From contig CAJNOP010000231.1 in the NCBI GenBank assembly GCA_905250075.1, positions 15,755 through 79,754 of the forward strand: DNA of 64,000 nucleotides, in the 5' to 3' direction. The translations under genes and the position numbers were made by a program. This DNA comes from Rotaria sp. Silwood1. Its lineage: Eukaryota > Rotifera > Eurotatoria > Philodinida > Philodinidae. Below are positions 1 to 11,612 of the stretch, piece after piece. Every line of letters starts with the position of its first letter. Position 1 is the first letter of the stretch. Below the pieces are notes generated by a model. It made no database searches and was not told the DNA's origin. It saw only the letters and a list, made by a program, of their open reading frames with translations.

Positions 1-203
1 GTGGGTGGGTGTGGGTGTGGCTAGAGTGTGGGTGGGTGTGGGTGTGGTTGGGTGGGTGTGGGTGTGGTTGGGTGGGTGTGGGTGTGGTTGGGTGGGTGTG
101 GGTGTGGTTGGGTGGGTGTGGGTGTGGTTGGGTGGGTGTGAGTGTAGGTTAAGGGAAGGCAACATTCATACTCACACCCACACGACACACACCCACACCC
201 ACA
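1..203. repeat. Telomere-like G-rich minisatellite followed by an inverted C-rich tract
   Basis: Positions 1-148 are almost only G and T. Positions 41-140 are five perfect copies of a 20-bp unit, GGTGTGGTTGGGTGGGTGTG. After a 22-bp spacer, 171-203 is the opposite strand version (CACACCCACACC type), so the whole can fold into a hairpin. The core TGTGGG matches the telomere-type repeat known from bdelloid rotifers. The window starts inside the array, so its left limit is unknown. It could be a chromosome end, but ordinary sequence follows and six similar tracts lie inside the window, so an interstitial array is as likely. Confidence 0.85.
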
Positions 204-1283
204 TTTGTAATGATAGATTGAGTGAATCTGTTTATTTTTTAATCCTCTGTCATTGAGTGATTGAGTAATATTCTTCTTGTCTATACGGTTCCATTTCTTC
301 TACATTTCTGAATGTTGAAGTCTCACGGGTGTTTCAAATCCATGTCGAAACCCTTAAAGCCAACATTCTCGTTGTATAATATTCAACTTTATGCTATCAA
401 CACGATGGAGGATCAACTCGGTTCCTTCTACGACATTTCGAAAGACAGTGTACTGAGTCATGTATTAGTGACCGTTTCTACATCAAATAGTATTGACTTA
501 TCAGCAACATGTAAGATTATCAAAGGTGACACATACGAAAGTCGAAATCTCCTGCAATTGTCGCAAAGAGATTCGCAAATGTGATTTGCTCGAGAAACAA
601 AATCACGGATTTTCGTCGGTCTTCAGAGACAAACATGAACCACCTAGGGATTTGAGTACATACTCGAAGAAGTATGGAATGTCTCCTAGAATGATGGAAA
701 GATTCACAGGTTTTCTTTTTTGAATCTTTTCAACGATGATACACATACAAGTGGTCCGAATTGACGTCGTTCATAAACGAAGGCATGCAACAAGCAGAGA
801 CGGGAACGCAGTTTGCGCTATTTTCCAGGTTTATTGCATCTATTGAAAAAACTCGGATCACTGATCATATCGTTCAAATACACCGAATTGAATTTGTACG
901 AAGACCTTTCTGACTTTCATAGGTGATCTTGATGCCATTATGTAGAGGAAGGAAGAAGTTCGACTTCTTCTTTGAAGCCTCTATTTTGTCCTAGTTCATC
1001 GTGTGTACAAATACAATTGTTTTCACAAATAAAAATAGAGAGAGAGAAAAATAGGATAGAGAGGATCTGGGTGTGTGTGATTGTTCAGCTATTCGGCGAC
1101 GCTCTCTATCATGGACCTACATATATGTGGATGAAGTAGATAGAAGGTGCTGTCGGAGTGTATTTTGCATTGATCCCCATAAATAGGTGTTAATTCGATA
1201 TTCAGTTTCCTTTTTCAAACACAAAAAAAACACACTTCATCAGAAGTATGCCCTGACAGACATGTACAGTTCAACTGAGTGTC
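204..1283. other. No supported gene; possible coding relic near 745-910
   Basis: Short ORFs occur on the plus strand, but none has a recognisable domain. A stretch around 745-910 reads as an amphipathic open frame without a start and ends at a stop near 912. It may be a worn exon. Near 1037-1055 there is a GA-rich tract. The last 250 bases are presumably the 3' flank of the minus-strand 14-3-3 gene that follows. Confidence 0.5.
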
Positions 1284-2205
1284 TTAACTTGGGATGCGAA
1301 GAGTAGTAATGCTAGTCGTCTTAATTGGCGTCTTGATTTCTTCCGGAGAATCGCTTGTCCACAGCGTTAGGTTGTCTCGAATTGATTGCAAGATGAGTGT
1401 GCTGTCTTTGTACGACTCTTCGCTGATCGTGTCCAGTTCCGCAATGGCATCGTCAAAAGCCAGTTTGGCGAGTTGGCAGGCACGATCTGGCGCGTTGAAG
1501 ATGTCATAATAGAAAATCGAGAAGTTGAGGACAAGACCAAGCCGAATGGGATCAGTCGATGTCAGATTTTTCTTAGCAATTTTGAGAGCTTCGTCGTAGG
1601 CTCGTTGCGATTCTTTGATCATTTTCTGTCGCTCGTCATCCGTGGCAATCTCCGCCAAATAGCGGTAGCTATCACCTTTCATCTTCCTGTAGAATACTTT
1701 TGATTCCGCTGTGGTCGCTTTTGGAATGAGGAACTCATCGAGCAGAGTCAAGACTTCGTGGCAAATGTCTTTCAGCTCTTTTTCGAGTTTTTTTTGTTGA
1801 AGTTTGGAAGCTACAGTTTTCTGTTCGATTCTATGGATGACTTGCCACGATGCACGACGAGGACCGAGGACATTATTGTAAGCCACTGAGAACAAGTTTC
1901 TTTCCTCGTGTGTTAACTCCCCTTTTCTCGACATAACCACTTTTTTCATCGCGGCGAACATGTTGTCATAGTTGTCACTTTGTTCGGCGAGCTTGGTCAC
2001 CTGAACTTCTTCTTTGCCGTTTAATATGATGACTGGATTCTCGTCGCTGCCAACCTATTCAGTACGATTTTATTCAGAGAAGATTTTCTCATTTACCCGT
2101 TTCCTATACAACTCTTTTCAGGAATACCCCATTCGATTGAACTTTGAACGCTAAACTGGTCAAAATGTTCAGATATTTAAACAAGATTGTCTGCCGAGTC
2201 CACAT
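1284..2205 (-). CDS. 14-3-3 family protein, copy 1
   Basis: Acidic all-helical phosphoserine/threonine adaptor of the 14-3-3 family. The main exon (2054-1284, 256 codons) shows the family blocks in order: [52 protein letters not shown] and DNLTLWTSD near the end. It has no ATG before residue 14 of the conserved part, because the ORF begins at a GTG at 2000. The exon is preceded by a good acceptor at 2055-2056. The best start I find is ATG 2205-2203 in a 93-nt exon (2205-2113) joined over a 58-nt intron in phase 0, giving 287 aa. That leader is basic and hydrophobic, and this start is uncertain. The Lys normally following SVAY, part of the phosphopeptide groove, is Asn here (codon 1877-1875). 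A second copy lies 1.1 kb away in the same direction, so a tandem duplication is likely. Confidence 0.88.
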
Positions 2206-3346
2206 AGACGACAACGTATCTCGAAAAACGGTATTCCCATACTATTCGTTTCAAAATACAATTGTCAGTCAGTGAATGCTTACTAACTCCAGGGCACAAT
2301 CAGCTAGCGAGAAACGGTTTTGACCATCAGTGCCGTCGCCAAAGGGGACGGGGTCATAACTCCTCCCCATATACGAAAAATTTGTCGTTCTCTCCAGCGG
2401 AGTTTGGAAATTATTTCGAGCACCCCCAAAATATCGGTCTGCCCCGTACTTTGAACTTTATACGATTTGAGCAACGACATTTCGAAATTTCGTTCCTCCA
2501 AGCGTATGAAGTTGAATTTTACTAAACATACGTATTTCAACATGCTCGGAAATCTGAGATACACGAGAACCCTCTACGAGAAATTTCAACGCAGGTCTTT
2601 GTAAAAAAACAGCTTTTGAAACGTTCTAATCCCTATCCTAGTGCCGTGACCCTGTGAAAACCAACATTTTTTAAACAGATTCGAAAGTCGGTAAAAGGTG
2701 AAAACAAAATTGAAAGTTCATACAAGGGGCACCTTTTGAAAATTTGACGGCTGTTGACCAAGGATATGTGGGAAGTTGTGTTTTTCAGCGAGAAAAAGCA
2801 GTTTTGGCAGAAGGTGGTGACTTTCATCAGCTCGATTGTTTTCAAACTAGTGCTGACATTGACCAGCATTGCTCTACACCACAGAGACGACTTAGTAATT
2901 TATCGTGTTGTCTATCAGATGTGACTGCTGTCATAAATAGCAAACATATTGTACCTATCATTCTCTTATCTTTCTGGTCGCCCGTACACATATAAACTGC
3001 TTGAAGATCTTCCAGTCAATAAGGAAATAAAGCAAAACGAATACACTATCAATTTAGAGCACCTTACCGGTGCTTACCGGTCATTACCAGCACCTACTGG
3101 CGGCGTTTTGCCTACCATCATTCTACCGCTCAGAACACCGATCTGTAGGAAAACCTTTGCCAGACCAGTCAGTCGCCAGTACCGATTGCATCTATAAAGC
3201 TAATGACTTCGAAAAAGACATTATGAAAGATTCTTCTACGGCGTCTCAGAATTTGAAACTGATTTGCTCCAAATAGTTTGTCTTTCTTTTCGTCCTGAGT
3301 TTTTGGCAAACTTAGAAAATTTCGACTTTTGACTTTTCTGCAAGAA
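2206..3346. other. Spacer between the two 14-3-3 genes
   Basis: No coding region is supported. Around 2330-2560 the sequence is richer in GC and C-runs and resembles an old mobile-element remnant, but I see no terminal repeats. Around 3063-3105 the short motif TTACCGGTGC is repeated imperfectly. It should also contain the promoter of copy 1 and the 3' flank of copy 2; no clear signals were recognised. Confidence 0.4.
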
Positions 3347-4039
3347 TCAAAACTGTACCTTCTCGTTTACATCCGGAGTGTCGCTCGTCCACAGCGTTAG
3401 GTTGTCTCGAATTGATTGCATGATGAGTGTGCTGTCTTTGTACGAGTCTTCGTTGAGTGTGTCCAGTTCCGCAATCGCATCGTCAAAAGCCACTTTGCCG
3501 ACCTGGCAGGCATGATCTGGCGAGTTCAAAATCTCGTAACAGAAAATGGAGAAGTTGAGGGCAAGACCAAGTCGAGTTGGATGAGTTGACGGCAAGTTTT
3601 CGTTGGCAATGTCGAGAGCTTCGTTATAGGCTCGCTGCGATTCGCTGATCATTTTCTGACGCTCATCACTTGTGGTCACTTCCGCCAAATAGCGGTAGCT
3701 ATCGCCTTTCATCTTCTGGAAGAATACCTTCGATTCGGACGTGCTCGCCTTCGGAATGAGAAACTTATCGAGCAAGGTCAAGATTTCATAGCAAGTGTCA
3801 CTTAGCTCCATTTCGATTTTTTGCAGCTGCTGCTTGATGGCCGCGTTCGCGGTGTCTTTCAGTACGTTTTTGGAAGTCACTCGCCATGCTGATCGGCAGG
3901 CGTCGATGACTTTCTCGTAGGCCACCGAAAACAAATTTCTCTCTTCGTTGGTGAACTCCGCTTTCTTCAACATAGCCACATTTTTCATTGCATCAGCCAT
4001 ATCATTATAACGTTCGGCCTGTTCGGCGAGCTTGGCCAT
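3347..4039 (-). CDS. 14-3-3 family protein, copy 2
   Basis: Second 14-3-3 adaptor, 230 aa, starting at ATG 4039 directly before [13 protein letters not shown], close to the normal start of the family. The conserved blocks are all present: [47 protein letters not shown] and DNLTLWTSD. An intron acceptor at 4094-4095 precedes 18 in-frame codons upstream of the ATG. A donor (GTAAGTATG) near 4231 defines a probable 5'-UTR exon. The groove Lys after SVAY is Glu here (codon 3916-3914), and one of the paired Arg of GARRSSW is Cys. The DNA is very close to copy 1 over the last 100 codons, so the pair arose by duplication or is kept similar by conversion. A donor-like GTACAG sits just before the stop, so the very C-terminus could be spliced differently. 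Confidence 0.92.
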   Translation of the reverse strand: MAKLAEQAERYNDMADAMKNVAMLKKAEFTNEERNLFSVAYEKVIDACRSAWRVTSKNVLKDTANAAIKQQLQKIEMELSDTCYEILTLLDKFLIPKASTSESKVFFQKMKGDSYRYLAEVTTSDERQKMISESQRAYNEALDIANENLPSTHPTRLGLALNFSIFCYEILNSPDHACQVGKVAFDDAIAELDTLNEDSYKDSTLIMQSIRDNLTLWTSDTPDVNEKVQF

Positions 4040-4231
4040 CTGTAATCCATCTGCCTCGTTTGAGATTACTGCTGCATTCTTGTTGCTCGTAACCTATTCG
4101 TTACAGACTTCTTTATATATTAGAATATTTACAAACGATCTCGTGAGTTATTGAGGTATGGAATTCGCGAACAAATGACAAATAATGACTACGGGGTGGA
4201 CGGACAACAAAAAATGAAGTCATACTTACAT

Positions 4232-5157
4232 TGGTAAAACTGAGCCGGAGCCTTAGGTTATGAAAGGATCCGGCCGGATAAGGATCGAAATCTGCTCCCT
4301 CTTGAATTTATTTCTAATATATACAGTTCGAAAGTCCACATTTTTCTACACATTTCCCCTTGTTAGATTTCGTTTTCTACTCTGACAGTCTATAGATATA
4401 GATGTTAATTTGGGTATTGGTGTTAGAAGTTATCGTCATGCGCTATATTCGCATTGTACTCATCAAATCTTTTCTGATCGCTGACTGTTATTGATATTTT
4501 ATACCATGGATAGATGCACTCTTTTCTTCAGCACTACAAAAGTTATGTTTAATTTTACCGTGTATTTCAAGGAAAAGCCTGTAATTTTGTTCTACACTGC
4601 GATACCACGTGAAAAACGAGCAATTATAAACAGAAGAAGGACAAACAAAATGTTCACTTACATAGGACGATTGGCTTGATTTTTTCGAGGTAGTAAGATC
4701 TAAATATGTGTTCATAGTGTAGCAGTAAGTTGAGAATAGCTATGTTAGTGCTGTGTTGACAAAACTTTTATGCCTCAGTACTATCACAGCTATTTACAGT
4801 TATGTTCCACTTCTTCTATGTTCTCTCTTCAACTTCTGTATGACCTAGTTAATCACTTTGCACCGAACTTGTGTGTATCGCACTCTTCTCTCGCGTGACC
4901 CCTTCCCACGCACTGGTCCAAAGAGGAAAAGACTGATTTGGGATTCTGAAGATGGCTTGAGATTTCTAAAGATTTCTACATTTATCATTGTCATAAGTTC
5001 ACTCAATGCTTCGGCATTCGGTTATTGGGACAAATCCAGTTCTGTGCAAATAAAGAATAAAGATTGGTTTAGAAAATGCGCTTCGGCGTCTAGCTTTTGA
5101 AATGTTTCAGAATGAATCAACGTTCATGTAGAATGACTTGAATTTTGTATACGTGTT
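4232..5157. other. Intergenic, no supported gene
   Basis: It contains the probable 5'-UTR exon of the 14-3-3 copy 2 gene at its left edge, then AT-rich sequence. ORFs up to 80 codons occur on both strands without recognisable domains or good codon bias. Confidence 0.4.
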
Positions 5158-5485
5158 GGGTCAAAAGTCACTTTATCGGAAAGAAAATTGAATAGCTTCT
5201 TTACGGCTCGAGCAAACAAGCTGATCTTTTTACCAAAGATAGACGCATGTTCATACTCTAAATCCATATGGACAACATTAGTGAGAGCCTTTGTTAAATA
5301 TATTGTTTTTTTCCTATCTGTGGAAAAGTAAACTTTTTCTGTTGAGGTCAATAGTGATACTTGACCAAAGGTCTTTCTAAGCATGTCCTTATGTATACAA
5401 AGCTTGAGCATGTCTCTATCATTGATAAAAAATCAACTCGTAATGAAGATATTCAATTTTTTTTCGGTAAAGTGACTTATGGCCC
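5158..5485. repeat. Fold-back element with about 100-bp inverted arms
   Basis: The left arm begins GGGTCAAAAGTCACTTTA at 5158. The right arm ends TAAAGTGACTTATGGCCC at 5485. The arms match imperfectly but clearly over roughly 100 bp, through GTCACTTTA, AAAATTGAAT and a CTTC-TTACG block. The ORFs here on opposite strands are mirror images of the two arms and not genes. It looks like a non-autonomous DNA transposon (MITE); I could not find a convincing target-site duplication. Confidence 0.6.
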
Positions 5486-5707
5486 ACTCTGTACTTCTTT
5501 CGAATCGGGTATGGGAATGGGTGATAGAAACAGTGAGCCACACCTGCGCCTACCTCATAAGTAAATTAGAACTAATTAGTTACTGTGGCAGATCTAGACA
5601 AACGGAAAAGGATATTTTGTATAGGTTTTCTGGATGTGTTGCGCATTTAATTAAATAAAATGGTGCGTTCATTTTTTTTCGCGAATAGATTTCGTCATTC
5701 TCTCATC

Positions 5708-8700
5708 TTAATCTAAATTACACTATACGTATACGGAATCGAATATTGTAGAGAAAAAAGAAGAATATCTCTAGTTCAAGATTCTTGAAGTAGAATAATT
5801 GTGTTTCTTACCATTAATTTCGTCGCATGTTTCACTGCAAGAAGCAGAATGTCAAATTTTATTTAGAACATTTATTTTTACGTACGATTCATCAGTATCG
5901 ATCTTCAAATTGTGCGCTTCACATCGTTGTTTCAATGCTTGTCGTTCTTCTGACGTTGCATTTTTCATTTCAATCATTATATCTATATTGATTTTTTCGA
6001 ATGAAATTTGAAATTCGAGTTCAATTTACATACCATTTCGCATTTTATCTTCGATTTGATTTGCTTTTTCCGGTTCATTGAATGAATAATGATACGTACG
6101 TATGATTGTCATCATCATATCAAATTTTGCCTCGTCACCTGATCGATAAGAAATTTTTTCACAAAACTTTTCAATATCGACAATCGAATCTTTTTTGCTT
6201 AAAATCGATGCACTTTCGAGTGAAATACGTGCATTAATCAATTTCTGTTTCATCGATGTTAAATGTGACATATCACCATCCCATCCAATATATGGAAGCA
6301 AGTCGATATCACGATCGACCATTACATTAACAAGACGAACGCCTATGAAATAAAGTACATGTGTAAATATTCTACATAGTTATACTTTGATGAAACCTGT
6401 TTGATGAGTTTGTGTATTATCACGTTTCTCGATAGCAATAAAGCTCGTATATGGACTTATAACCGAATATTTTATGCTTAAATCGATAAGATCTCGTTTG
6501 TATTGAATTTTGATTAATTCATTCTCGCTTTCGTCGATATGCAATATTCCATTATCGAAATCATCAATAATCGCTCGAGCAGTTAGACAATGTAGAATGC
6601 GACCTTTGGTCATTGTTACTGTACTACTAAATACAGTTGTAACAAATTCTTGTCCATTGATTGTTGCTGTCAATGTTGCCTTATGACAATTTCGTATAAA
6701 TCGATAGACAGTAAGTTTCATTCCATTGAATAATGATCGAATCATTTTTGGAGCTTGGTTATTGAATTTTTGTTGCACATCCAAACTACTATCATGCCAA
6801 TCGATTGATATACTTGTAACACATGGTTGTCGAATATGTTCGAGAATATTTTGTACTTTAGTTTTCCATTTTGATCGATAATTCGAATCGAAAATGGTTG
6901 TTAAACCACCTCCATTTGCTCCACGGGTTAATCGTTTCAAATTGTGTTTATTAGCAACATTGCCAATAGCAAATGTAAATAGACGATCACGACACATTGT
7001 CGATTGATGTTCGAGTAGAGCAAGAATTGATTTAAGATCATGAATATGTCCATCGGATAGAAGAATAAATTGACGAGCAAATTTCGATGATGATGATGAC
7101 AACAGAGAATATCGATAGAGGACAGCAAATAGATCCGTATTACCACGATTGACAAGTGAATGCTAAAATAGATGAACATCTATACATTCAGGAATCATCA
7201 TATTCAAAATGAAAACGAACCAGAACAAAGTGTTTGGCTTTATCAAGATTCTCTTTTGTCGCCGGCATTGCAATTGGAAAGCATTCATCATTGTCTAAAT
7301 AGTTCAAATTTGAATAATAGAAGTACTATAGACTATTCTTTGTCGAACCTGATCCAAATGTAACAATATTAAAAAGTATATTCCCATTATCAATTGTCAA
7401 ATTCGTCAGAAACAAATGAGCCAGTTGTTTAGCCTGTTGTACATGACTACCATCCATTGAATTGGATACATCGATAAGAAAAATAATTTCGATTTGTTCA
7501 TTTGATTTAGTCGATAGTTCGAATCGTGGATAAAATGTAAGCATACATGCTTGAGAATCATTATCATCATCATCCAATGACAATGTTTCATTTAACATTC
7601 GAGGTAAATTAGCATTTTTCAGTGTAATCGAAAGAATAAAATCTCGATCAAGTAAAACATTATCGACAAGTTCGATCATAGCTATACAATCGGTTAATTT
7701 TCGACGAAGACAATGTGTTGGCGAAAATAATTTGATTATTTCGTATGGCATTCGAATTGATGCTTTGAGACTAAATTCAACTCTTTCATCGACAATATCA
7801 ATCGATCGTATTGTAGATTGATCTTTTGTTTCGATCGCTTGTTTCGTTTGCCATGAAGCCATTTTGGCTGGAAAACGAAATATAATATCACCATTTTCCA
7901 TTTCTAATTCGGCAACATAAATTATCTTAATAATGACTTCAGTATTCGCAGGCAAATTGCCAACAGCGATGCTGAATACTTCGGCCTGTTCTTGATGCAT
8001 CAAATAGGCGCCATAATCTTTTTCAATTGCTTCACGATATTCTTGTTTAGCTTGTTCTTTTTCTTTGACAATACCTTTGATTACTTTATTATTGATATGT
8101 GCTTCAAACCCGCATACTGTTGAATTTTCATCAAGAGGAAATACGTATTTTGCTTCGATTGGTATTGAACTCGTATTATGATAGACTTGATAGAGAGCAA
8201 CCTTTTTTTTGGAAACGTGATGAATTATTAAACGTCAATCGAACATCAATTACCTCAACTATAGTATCGACAATTTGAGCACGAATGTGAAATGATTTAA
8301 GTGGTACAAGTTTGCCCGACGATGGACATACTAAACCATAATCCTGTTCGGCAACTTGAATGACTTCATCATCGATTGTCAATGGGACTTCGACTAAAGA
8401 GCAAAACAAAGCAAAAAATAAAAGAATCGAACATTATTCTAAAAATAGAATCATTATTTACCGTGTTCACTTAATTTCGATAGATGTTGTTGATTGTGAA
8501 CAATTGGTAATCGTTCTAATTTAATATTGAGAACATCGTTCGGTATCCATGAAACTTCGACAATGTAGAGTAAACGTTGTTGATCGAGTTCATATATCGC
8601 ATATTCGTTATCCTATTTTGATCAAAATAAGATATACTAAAAAATGAGTAGGACGTATGGACTAATTATTTCGGACTTGTTTCGGTGTTGCAATCAAATC

Positions 8701-11612
8701 AAGGACAATCCTTTGTCGCATTACAAAGATAGCACTTCTGCGGTGGGTGATTACAAATATTATATTTCGATAGAATTAAGTCTATAAAGACCTCGAATAT
8801 TCTTTGAAAAATGCAGAGAGACGTTTGTGACGTCAAAAAAAGACTATATTCTATACCATATTTAATCGACTTTGGTCGTTCTTTCGACTTACCCGGTTGC
8901 CTAACAGAGACTGACGGTACTGTAAAAAAAGTGTATCGTATCGGCACTGCAACAGATTTACGGTATACCGTCTCGCGAAATACCGTTGTAATGCTACTGG
9001 TAAAATATCTAATTTTTGTTGCCGGCAAAATTTATGTGGAACCGCTTTTTGGAACATTTTTTACTTTGGGCATTCAACTTTTTCCGCAAGTTTTGGCATA
9101 CACAGGCATATGTTTTTCAGAAATCTGCCGCGCGCGACGCAAATTTCTGACGCTCTAGTGGGATTTTTCTTGAAAAATATTTCACTTAGAAGTTGGGTCC
9201 CCGAAAGCAACCAACTCCCCAGTACTGCCTAAAAAATGTTCAACTTTTGCCCCCATCTAACTGACATTCTCGATAATTTAGGAGGGTTACTCACTAATAC
9301 TTTAACAACGCTAATTAGAAACATTTATTATTAATCAGCTAAAAAAATGATCGCTTAATGGGCATGGCACCAAGTGCCGAGACACTGTATCAGGCGGCAT
9401 TGGCAGATGGCGATTTCGAACTGTGTCATCATCAATTTCGATGGCAAAAGTTCGAGAATGATTTTTTCAACAAGATCGAATGAAAATACTTACAGTAAAC
9501 ATTGAATTATTCTCCTTCGTTCGTCTAACTCCGTGCGTACTATGAAAACTATCAGGCGGCTTTGTGAGAGTCGGCGAAAACGAATAATAGTTGGCTGATT
9601 CGCCTAGTGCTACTTGACAAATGCATAATAATCGTCGACCGGGTCGTGTTGTGCTAACCGTTGTATATTTAAGCGATGTGGACACAGAATCCGAAAAATA
9701 AATCCCGTAACCAAGACAGCCAATATCAACTCGCGTGACGCCTAATTCATCGACTACCATTTTGGGCATGACCAGACCACTGAATATAAACAAATGAACT
9801 ATTAATATTATTAGGAACAAGAAAAGAATTCTACCGTGAAAGAATCCCAAGAAAGTTGTTATATCTTGACCCATGAAAAAGCTGTCGTTGATTGGATAAT
9901 GACATACGAAAATTGAGTGCATCTGTCTGTTTGGTCACATTGAATATGTGATGAATAACAACTTGTTCACCACTAGTAAACAACAAACAAACTAGTGTTA
10001 TTCAATAAAATTAGAATTCTCCGCACTCATCTGTTGATGTTTGAATTAGATCGACTATGGCTTTAAATTCGGGTGTAGAATCATCCAGTGTTTTAATGTG
10101 ACATTTCAATGCTCGATACTTGGCTTCAATCGATGCTCTTACGTTCCAATTAGTGAGCTCATTTACTGTGAGCATATCTCGTAACATCTGAACAATAACA
10201 AAATCAAGTGCAAAACAGCAAGCGAAGATGATAACGTACTTGACATAAGTCAATTTTTTCGATCAATATCCGACGATTTTTTACAAGATCAACATTGAAT
10301 TGTGGTCGATGTGGAATCAGTGAATAGAAACGATGTGCAGCAGCTGAATCATTGCTCGATTTGAGTTCAAGTAGAGCAGCTTCCGCTTCGATGATCTATT
10401 TAGTTTTTACCAAAAAAAAATATAATAAGTTACGTGAAAGCAAAAAACAAACACACCGATTTCAGAGTGATCAATTCAGGTGATACACTCAACATTGTAT
10501 CGAGATCACCAATCGATTCAAGCCAAATGGATTCAACCAATTGACATACATTCTCGTCGAGCATTTGTGTGTCGATACGATGTGAAAACAAAGACTAGAA
10601 CGAATCTCACTAGTTTGTTTTTTTTCTTTCTCAATGAATAGCTTACTTACACGTAACAATAATTTCGATCCTAATTTATCAGGTAACATCTCTCGAACTG
10701 GTATCACACGTGGCATGATGGCCACTCGATAATAATACGATGCAAACAATTGTTGTAGTTCATTTGAATCATCACCGAATGCATACTGTATCGATATTCG
10801 TTTGCCTTGTTCTTGTCTTTCGCCAACAATTGTCTGCTTTTCGTATCGAAACCGTAGTCGGTAGTCGCTCGTTATTCGATCATAATATTGTTCGGGGATA
10901 ACCTGAAGTTCAAGAGCAAAAAAGACATCCGACTTGTCATTGGTTTCCTACGTCATGAATAAAAACAAGTAGGAAAAAATCAAGAATAGCATTGTACTTT
11001 GAAAATGGCCCATTTACCAATTGTGCAATGTGTCGACTCATCAAATCGAGGCAAATTGGTGTCGTCCGAATTCCACAGTTTGATTTTAGTCAAATCGAAT
11101 TTGTTGATTTTGATCGTGCTTGTCCGAGAACCTGTTCCGCCTTCTTAACGAGCGACAGTATGATTTTAAGAACGATGAAGAAAATTTACCTATGACTGGT
11201 ATAGTACCAGTCTTTGTAAAATTTTCCTGATCTTCAACTGGCTTAATGATAAATTTGCTAATATCTATGGCCGTCTTACCAGGAAGTAGACGACGACATT
11301 CATACACATATTCAACATTGACCAGTGGCAAACCGAGCTGTTTAGCACGACGTGTCTTGTAAGTATCCACATTATTTGTAACCAAAACGTAGTCCGTCTG
11401 AAAGGAAGAATTAATTTCAAAAACAATTGTTTGAAAAAAACAAAACAAACCCATACACTAGCTGTAAGAATGTATGAAATATAAGCTTGTTCTACACGTA
11501 AATAGTTGATAAGCTCTTGTTTAGCTTTGAAACCTATTTCACGGCCAAGTTCGAGTACAAATGTTTTGCCTTTGAATGGTGACGAGCATGAAGAAGATGA
11601 AGTTTGTCTCAT
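5708..11612 (-). CDS. PARP4: PARP4-like (vault-type) poly/mono-ADP-ribosyltransferase
   Basis: NAD-dependent ADP-ribosyltransferase of the PARP4/vPARP family. I resolve 18 exons: 11612-11451, 11397-11190, 11131-10998, 10947-10651, 10594-10457, 10395-10240, 10187-10027, 9972-9835, 9779-9494, 8612-8462, 8393-8254, 8201-7349, 7294-7221, 7162-6397, 6342-6034, 5982-5886, 5834-5812, 5712-5708. They sum to 4098 nt (1365 aa). Domains: N-terminal BRCT (residues 10-105); helical regulatory domain (270-420); ART catalytic domain with HGSR (His452), GYGIYFSD (Tyr492) and the acidic residue in DNEYAIY (Glu563), a complete H-Y-E triad; VIT domain (620-760) with PIEAKYVFPLDE; vWA domain with MIDAS DVSNSM (Asp901) and NTD. 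The C-terminus contains the LLPYIGWDGD block that follows vWA in PARP4, but the long vault-binding tail of vertebrate PARP4 (about 1700 aa) is absent. The last three exons are short and the 3' end is the least certain part. Human PARP4 binds major vault protein; whether this one does cannot be told. Confidence 0.93.
8613..9493. other. Large intron inside the PARP4-like catalytic region
   Basis: This 881-bp intron separates the exon with HGS/GYGIYFSD from the exon with the catalytic Glu; most other introns of the gene are 50-65 bp. It contains GC-richer sequence with open frames on both strands (8811-9158 plus; 9361-9483 plus) that match no family I know. It is probably an inserted or decayed mobile sequence. 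Removing it restores the reading frame exactly. Confidence 0.55.

Noticed and set aside
5..256. 83-codon ORF at the window start.
   Set aside because: Translation of a G/T minisatellite; repetitive WVWLGG-type peptide is an artefact of the 20-bp repeat.
1294..1703. Plus-strand ORFs opposite the first 14-3-3 gene.
   Set aside because: Antisense shadows of a conserved coding exon.
5124..5564. Two ORFs on opposite strands.
   Set aside because: They lie in the two arms of an inverted repeat and mirror each other; better explained as a fold-back element.
8176..8409. Apparent frameshift in the VIT domain of the PARP4-like gene (poly-A run, then a stop).
   Set aside because: GTAATT to AAAAG at 8253-8202 is a 52-nt intron. 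Removing it joins VE to VALYQVY in phase 0 and gives a normal VIT sequence, so nothing is broken.
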